Source: Aestuariivirga sp.
GTDB lineage: Bacteria; Pseudomonadota; Alphaproteobacteria; Rhizobiales; Aestuariivirgaceae
Direction: 5' to 3'
NCBI GenBank assembly: GCA_020252385.1
Contig: JADCDC010000355.1
Span: 1 to 9,418, forward strand
Length of the DNA stretch: 9,418 nucleotides
The position numbers were made by a program, and so were the translations under genes. The notes under the pieces are model-generated. The model was not told where the DNA came from and did no database searches. It saw only the letters and a list, made by a program, of their open reading frames with translations. Below are positions 5,982 through 9,418 of the stretch, one piece after another (the stretch's first letter is position 1; each line of letters begins with the position of its first letter).

Positions 5982-7000
5982 ACATCGACAGACTGAACGA
6001 CATTGCCAACCGCATGGTGGCCCCGGGCAAGGGCATCCTCGCCGCGGACGAGTCCACGGGCTCCATCACCAAGCGCTTCGAATCGATCAAGCTCGACTCG
6101 ACCGAGACGAACCGCCGCGACTACCGCGAGATGCTGTTCCGCTCCGCTGACGCGATGAAGTCCTATATCTCGGGCGTCATCCTGTTCGACGAGACGCTGC
6201 GCCAGAAGGCGGTGGACGGGACACCGCTGGTCGACGTCATCAAGGCAGCGGGTGCGGTTCCCGGCATCAAGCTCGACAAGGGCCCGAAGCCCCTGCCCTT
6301 CTGCCCCGGCGAGACGGTGACCGAGGGCCTCGACGGCCTTGCCGAACGCGTGGCCGAATACGCCAAGCTTGGTGCGGAGTTCGCCAAGTGGCGCGCGGTG
6401 ATCGACGTCTCCGACTCGATCCCCAGCCACAATGCCATCCACGCCAATGCCCATGCGCTGGCGCGCTACGCCGCGATCTGCCAGGCGGGCGGCATCGTGC
6501 CGATGGTCGAGCCCGAGGTGCTGATGGATGGCGCGCACACCATTGACCGCTGCGCGGAAGCCACCGAATGGGCCCTGAAGGAAACCTTCCAGGAGCTCTA
6601 CTATGCGGGTGTGCAGCTCGAGGGCATCATCCTGAAGCCCAACATGGTGATCTCCGGCAAGAAGTGCACGACCCAGGCCGGCCGCGAGGAAGTGGCCGAG
6701 AAGACGCTGAAGGTTCTGAGGCGCTGCGTGCCCGCCGCCGTGCCGGGCATCGCCTTCCTCTCCGGCGGCCAGTCGAGCGAGGATGCGACGGCGCATCTCC
6801 ACTACATGAATGCCGCGGGGCCGCTGCCGTGGAAGCTCACCTTCTCCTATGGCCGCGCCCTTCAGGCCGATGCGCTGAAGGCCTGGGGCGGGAAGACGGA
6901 AAACGTGGCCGCCGGCCAGCGCGCCTTCGCGCACCGCGCCAGGATGAACGCGCTCGCCGCCGCGGGCAACTGGAGTGCAGCGCAGGAGAAAGCGGCCTGA
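5978..7000 (+). CDS. fba: Class I fructose-bisphosphate aldolase
   Basis: This is a Schiff-base (class I, metal-independent) aldolase (EC 4.1.2.13) that cleaves fructose-1,6-bisphosphate to DHAP and glyceraldehyde-3-phosphate, or runs in reverse for gluconeogenesis. The 340 residues carry the animal-type active site: ILAADESTGSI (D24), PGIKLDKG (K98), FAKWRAV (K137), VPMVEPEVL (E178, E180) and EGIILKPNMV with Schiff-base K220. The phosphate-binding loop FLSGGQSSEDA is at 260-270 and FSYGRALQ at 289-296. The C-terminus ends NWSAAQEKAA without the terminal Tyr of vertebrate enzymes, as usual in bacteria. The ATG overlaps the pgk stop (ATGA) and is preceded by GGAGG at 5966-5970, seven bases upstream, so both start and translational coupling are well supported. 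An open frame continues upstream through pgk but is a shadow. The next gene overlaps its stop codon. Confidence 0.97.
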   Translation: MNIDRLNDIANRMVAPGKGILAADESTGSITKRFESIKLDSTETNRRDYREMLFRSADAMKSYISGVILFDETLRQKAVDGTPLVDVIKAAGAVPGIKLDKGPKPLPFCPGETVTEGLDGLAERVAEYAKLGAEFAKWRAVIDVSDSIPSHNAIHANAHALARYAAICQAGGIVPMVEPEVLMDGAHTIDRCAEATEWALKETFQELYYAGVQLEGIILKPNMVISGKKCTTQAGREEVAEKTLKVLRRCVPAAVPGIAFLSGGQSSEDATAHLHYMNAAGPLPWKLTFSYGRALQADALKAWGGKTENVAAGQRAFAHRARMNALAAAGNWSAAQEKAA

Positions 7001-7572
7001 CACCGCGCCTGTTTCTCGCCGCACCGCAGGACATCGCCCCGGGCCTGCTCCTCGACTGCCTCAAGGCAGCTTGCGGGGCGGGCGACGTGGCGAGCCTGCT
7101 CGTTCCCGCTCCGCTCGCGCGTGAGGTGACAGCGCAAGCACAGGCGCTCGGCGTCGCCGTCATGGTGGCGGGCGAAGCGCGCGATGCGGCGCGCTGCGGG
7201 GCCGATGGCGTGCAGGTGGATGCCACGGCCGAAGACGTCGCCGAGGCCCGCCAGTCGATCGGCAAGGACCGCTTCGTGGGCGCCTTCGCGGGCGCCTCGC
7301 GGCATTTCGCCATGGAGGCGGCGGAAGCCGGTGCCGACTACGTCGCCTTCGACCAGACGGGGGCCAGCCTGGGCGGTGAGCCCATCATCCGCTGGTGGGC
7401 GGACATGATGGAGATTCCCTGCGTCGCCTTCACCCCGGTCGACGCCGAAGCGCTTGACATATTGCTGCCGCAGAAGCCGGACTTCATCCGCCCGTCCGAC
7501 GCGATGTGGCAGGACGCCGATCAGGCCCGCCGCATCGTGACGGCCCTGTCGCAACGTCTCGGGACCACATGA
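6997..7572 (+). CDS. Thiamine-phosphate-synthase/TenI-like TIM-barrel protein, degenerate active site, CTG start
   Basis: This 191-residue protein has the layout of the ThiE/TenI (alpha/beta)8 fold. Visible strands and motifs are TPRLFLAAP at the N-terminus, LGVAVMVAGEARDAARCGADGVQVD (51-75), KDRFVGAFAGASRHFAMEAAEAGADYVAFDQTG (90-122) and PCVAFTPVD (141-149). The GADGVQVD and GADYVAF signatures are typical. However, the substrate motifs of true thiamine phosphate synthases, QLR-x-K and INDR, are replaced (VASLLVP, VAGEAR), so catalysis is doubtful. It may be a paralogue with another role. No ATG, GTG or TTG exists that keeps the first beta strand. The only reasonable start is CTG at 6997, overlapping the fba stop as CTGA and preceded by AGGAG at 6984-6988 with an ideal 8-base spacing. 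The next candidate, GTG inside GAGDVASLL, would remove about 30 residues. The 3' end overlaps the following gene as ATGA. Confidence 0.8.
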   Translation: MTPRLFLAAPQDIAPGLLLDCLKAACGAGDVASLLVPAPLAREVTAQAQALGVAVMVAGEARDAARCGADGVQVDATAEDVAEARQSIGKDRFVGAFAGASRHFAMEAAEAGADYVAFDQTGASLGGEPIIRWWADMMEIPCVAFTPVDAEALDILLPQKPDFIRPSDAMWQDADQARRIVTALSQRLGTT

Positions 7573-8474
7573 AACGCCAGGCCGCAGCCCTTTTCGCCAT
7601 CCTCCTCCTGGCGACGCCCGCCGGAGCCGCCAGCATCGATGAAGTGCGCAAGGCCTATGACGGCGGCGACTTCGCCGTGGCCTTCACCGAGGCGCGCCAG
7701 CTCGCTGAAGCCGGCGACGTGGCGGCGATGACGCTGCTCGGCATCATGTACCGCAACGGCCAGGGCACCGAGGTCGACACCGATGTCGCCATCGACTGGC
7801 TGTCGCGCGCCGCGGAGAAGAACGACGCCGAGGCGCAGCTTGCACTGGGCGTGATCTATCTCGACGAGGCAGCGGGCCGCTTCGACTTCGACCAGGGCCA
7901 GAGCCTGGTGCGCCGTGCGGCCGAGGCGGGCAATGCCGAGGCGCAGTTCAACATGGGGCTCCTGATGGCGGGCGCGTTCGGCAATCCGCCGGAGTTCACG
8001 CTCGCTGCCAACTGGTTCCGCAAGTCCGCGGCCCAGGGCCACGCCGGAGCACTCTACAATCTTGGTGTGTTCTACCTCGAGGGCAAGGGTGTGGAGGCGA
8101 ACGCCATCGAGGCGGCGAAGCTCCTGGGCAGTGCGGCCGAGAAGGGCAACCCCGACGCCATGCTGGATTACGGCGTCCTCGTGTTCCGCGGCGAGGGCGT
8201 GCAGCAGGACGAGAAGATCGGGGCGCAGTGGCTGCTGCTCGCGGCCAAGCGCGGCAACATAATCGCGCAGAACCGCGTGGCGAGGCTCTACGCCTTCGGC
8301 AAGGGCGTGCCCGCGAATGGCGTCGAGGCGATGAAGTGGAACATCCTCGCCACCCGCGGCGGCCGCGCCGACGCCGAACTCGACACCATGCTCGCCCAGC
8401 TCTCGGACGCCGAGAAGGCCGAGGCGCAGAAACTGGCCGATGCGTTCAAGCCGGTGGAAGTGAAGATCAAGTAG
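7569..8474 (+). CDS. Exported Sel1-repeat (TPR-like) protein
   Basis: The product is 301 residues with a clear Sec signal peptide: MKR, hydrophobic AAALFAILLLA, then TPAGA-A with cleavage near residue 20-21. The mature part is built from about six 36-residue Sel1-like repeats from about 50 to 265. They are recognisable by AxxxLGxxYxxGxG and AxxWxxxAAxxGxxxAQ patterns, for example AMTLLGIMYRNGQGTEVD, ALYNLGVFYLEGKGVEAN and AQNRVARLYAFGKGVPAN. A charged tail ends KPVEVKIK. Such repeats are alpha-alpha solenoids that mediate protein-protein contacts, here in the periplasm. No enzymatic domain is present and the specific partner is unknown. The ATG overlaps the stop of the ThiE-like gene (ATGA) with a CGGGA SD-like sequence upstream, so it is the last gene of the tkt operon. 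Why a periplasmic scaffold is co-transcribed with glycolytic genes is not evident from sequence. Confidence 0.9.
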   Translation: MKRQAAALFAILLLATPAGAASIDEVRKAYDGGDFAVAFTEARQLAEAGDVAAMTLLGIMYRNGQGTEVDTDVAIDWLSRAAEKNDAEAQLALGVIYLDEAAGRFDFDQGQSLVRRAAEAGNAEAQFNMGLLMAGAFGNPPEFTLAANWFRKSAAQGHAGALYNLGVFYLEGKGVEANAIEAAKLLGSAAEKGNPDAMLDYGVLVFRGEGVQQDEKIGAQWLLLAAKRGNIIAQNRVARLYAFGKGVPANGVEAMKWNILATRGGRADAELDTMLAQLSDAEKAEAQKLADAFKPVEVKIK

Positions 8475-8500
8475 GGGTGACACCCGCGGGTTTCACATTT

Positions 8501-8584
8501 TTCGTCATGCCACGGCTTGACCGTGGCATCTTCTTCTCGCAGCCACCGAAGAAGATTGCCCGCTCGGAGGCGGGCAATGACGAG
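8501..8584. repeat. Palindrome mosaic between convergent genes; probable dispersed intergenic repeat and bidirectional terminator
   Basis: Three perfect hairpins follow one another. ATGCCACGG/CCGTGGCAT (8507-8515 with 8521-8529, loop CTTGA) comes first, then ATCTTCTTC/GAAGAAGAT (8528-8536 with 8548-8556, 11-base loop). Last is ATTGCCCGC/GCGGGCAAT (8555-8563 with 8570-8578). The flanks TCGTCAT (8502-8508) and ATGACGA (8577-8583) are also complementary, so the strand could fold as a cloverleaf. Elements beginning CGTCATgcC and ending GGCAATGACG are familiar as repeated palindromes in alphaproteobacterial intergenic DNA (from memory, not searched). The position after sel1 (+) and the acyl-CoA ligase (-) suits transcription termination from both sides. 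No long U tract follows the stems, so classical intrinsic termination is only possible. The flanking bases 8475-8500 contain the perfect palindrome ACCCGCGGGT (8482-8491). Confidence 0.7.
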
Positions 8585-8614
8585 AGTGAGGGATGATGCC
8601 ACCTCGCGCGCCGC

Positions 8615-9418
8615 CTAGACCTCCTTCGCGAGATCCCTCAGCTTGAACTTCTGGATCTTGCCGGTCGAGGTCTTCGGCAGTTCGGTGAACACCACGTGCT
8701 TCGGCGCCTTGTAGTGGGCAAGGCCTGCGCGGCACCAGGTGATGATGTCGTCCGCGCTCGCGGTCTTGCCGGGCTTCAGCTCGACGAAGGCGCAGGGCGT
8801 CTCGCCCCATTTGTCGTCGGGCTTCGCCACGACGGCGGCCGCCTGCACCGCGGGGTGCTTGTAGAGCACGTCCTCCACCTCGATCGAGGAGATGTTCTCG
8901 CCGCCCGAGATGATGATGTCCTTGGAGCGGTCCTTGAGCTGGATGTAGCCATCGGGGTGCAGCACGCCCAGGTCACCCGAATGGAACCAGCCGCCGCGGA
9001 ACGCCTCGGCCGTCGCCTTGGGATTCTTGAGATATCCCTTCATCACGATGTTGCCGCGGAACATGACTTCGCCCATGGTCTCGCCGTCGGCGGGCACGCG
9101 CTGCATGGTCTCGGGGTCCATCACGGTGAGGTCTTCCAGCGCATGGTAGCGCACACCCTGGCGCGCCTTCTTCGCGGCACGCTGCGGGCCGTCGAGCAGG
9201 TCCCAGTCCGCCTTCCAGTCATTGACCACCGCGGGGCCATAGGTTTCGGTGAGGCCATAGAGATGCGTCACGTTGAAGCCCGCCTCCGCCATGGCGGCGA
9301 GCACCACCTCGGGCGGGGGTGCTGCGGCGGTGAAGAACTCGACCTTCTGGCTGAGCGGGCGCTTCTCCTCAGCCGGCGCGTTAAGGATCGTGGACATGAC
9401 GATGGGTGCCCCGCAGAG
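8615..9418 (-). CDS. Acyl-CoA synthetase (AMP-binding, DmdB-like), C-terminal part; runs off right edge
   Basis: This is a member of the ANL adenylate-forming superfamily, which activates a carboxylic acid with ATP to an acyl-adenylate and then the CoA thioester. The 267 visible residues are the C-terminal half. They show YGLTETYGPAVVNDW (motif A5), GEVMFRGNIVMKGYLKN, GWFHSGDLGVLHPDGY (A7 with the catalytic Asp) and LKDRSKDIIISGGENISSIEVE (A8 hinge). KHPAVQAAAVVAKPDDKWGETPCAF follows, then the mobile C-domain LPKTSTGKIQKFKLRD with the A10 lysine. The insert DWKADWDLLDGPQRAAKKARQG and the RYHALEDLTVMDPETM stretch resemble the medium-chain/methylmercaptopropionate (DmdB-type) subgroup. Substrate cannot be told from this part. 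The Met codon at 9397 is internal, because the frame continues upstream as LCGAPIV, the usual conserved sequence there, to the window edge. The gene is convergent with the tkt operon. Confidence 0.93.
   Translation of the reverse strand, partial: LCGAPIVMSTILNAPAEEKRPLSQKVEFFTAAAPPPEVVLAAMAEAGFNVTHLYGLTETYGPAVVNDWKADWDLLDGPQRAAKKARQGVRYHALEDLTVMDPETMQRVPADGETMGEVMFRGNIVMKGYLKNPKATAEAFRGGWFHSGDLGVLHPDGYIQLKDRSKDIIISGGENISSIEVEDVLYKHPAVQAAAVVAKPDDKWGETPCAFVELKPGKTASADDIITWCRAGLAHYKAPKHVVFTELPKTSTGKIQKFKLRDLAKEV

Noticed and set aside
8501..8584. Cloverleaf-like fold considered as a tRNA gene
   Set aside because: There is no T-loop GTTCRA, no A/B box residues, no 7-bp acceptor stem with the proper spacing and no anticodon arm of the right size; it is a palindromic intergenic element.
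9395..9397. ATG at 9397 as the start of the acyl-CoA ligase
   Set aside because: The frame remains open upstream with LCGAPIV, a conserved internal sequence of the family, and about half of the enzyme would be missing; the gene is cut by the window edge.

Overview
The window is a gene-dense, GC-rich chromosomal segment, most likely from an alphaproteobacterium of the Hyphomicrobiales (Rhizobiales) type. The grounds are the order [coiled-coil protein]-zapA-6S RNA-ygfA (5-formyl-THF cyclo-ligase) on one strand, divergent from a tkt-pgk-fba central-carbon operon, and the character of the proteins (alpha-type PGK, class I aldolase, DmdB-like acyl-CoA ligase). It looks like core chromosome: I see no insertion sequence, phage gene, CRISPR array, tRNA or rRNA.

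Layout. Positions 1-73 (minus) hold the first 24 codons of an exported protein that runs off the left edge. Its leader (74 to about 185) carries a strong Shine-Dalgarno (SD) that can pair with an anti-SD, which can itself pair with an upstream anti-anti-SD. Positions 349-2642 (minus) form one co-oriented block. In transcription order it is a small DUF4164-like coiled-coil protein, zapA, 6S RNA, 5-formyltetrahydrofolate cyclo-ligase and a YmdB-type metallophosphoesterase. The intergenic region 2643-2803 contains back-to-back sigma70-like promoters and a small inverted repeat. Positions 2804-8474 (plus) form one tightly packed operon: transketolase, phosphoglycerate kinase, class I fructose-bisphosphate aldolase, a degenerate ThiE/TenI-like protein and a secreted Sel1-repeat protein. 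The last three junctions are 4-nt overlaps; one of them is CTGA, which implies a CTG start codon. The convergent gap 8475-8614 contains a mosaic of perfect palindromes. From 8615 to the right edge (minus) is the C-terminal part of an acyl-CoA synthetase.

How the genes fit together. The plus operon joins the non-oxidative pentose phosphate pathway to lower glycolysis/gluconeogenesis (transketolase, PGK, FBA), but the gap gene (GAPDH), often found between tkt and pgk in relatives, is absent here. The minus block links division (ZapA), stationary-phase control of RNA polymerase (6S RNA) and one-carbon metabolism (FTHFS). This is a deeply conserved arrangement. Nothing in the window amounts to a clearly new multi-gene system. 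The most worthwhile leads are the switch-like leader at 74-185, the CTG start of the ThiE-like gene, and the overlap of the 6S 3' strand with the ygfA ribosome-binding site. The palindrome mosaic at 8501-8584 is also worth a look. There is no gene-free stretch over 300 bases; the longest, 74-348, is described below.
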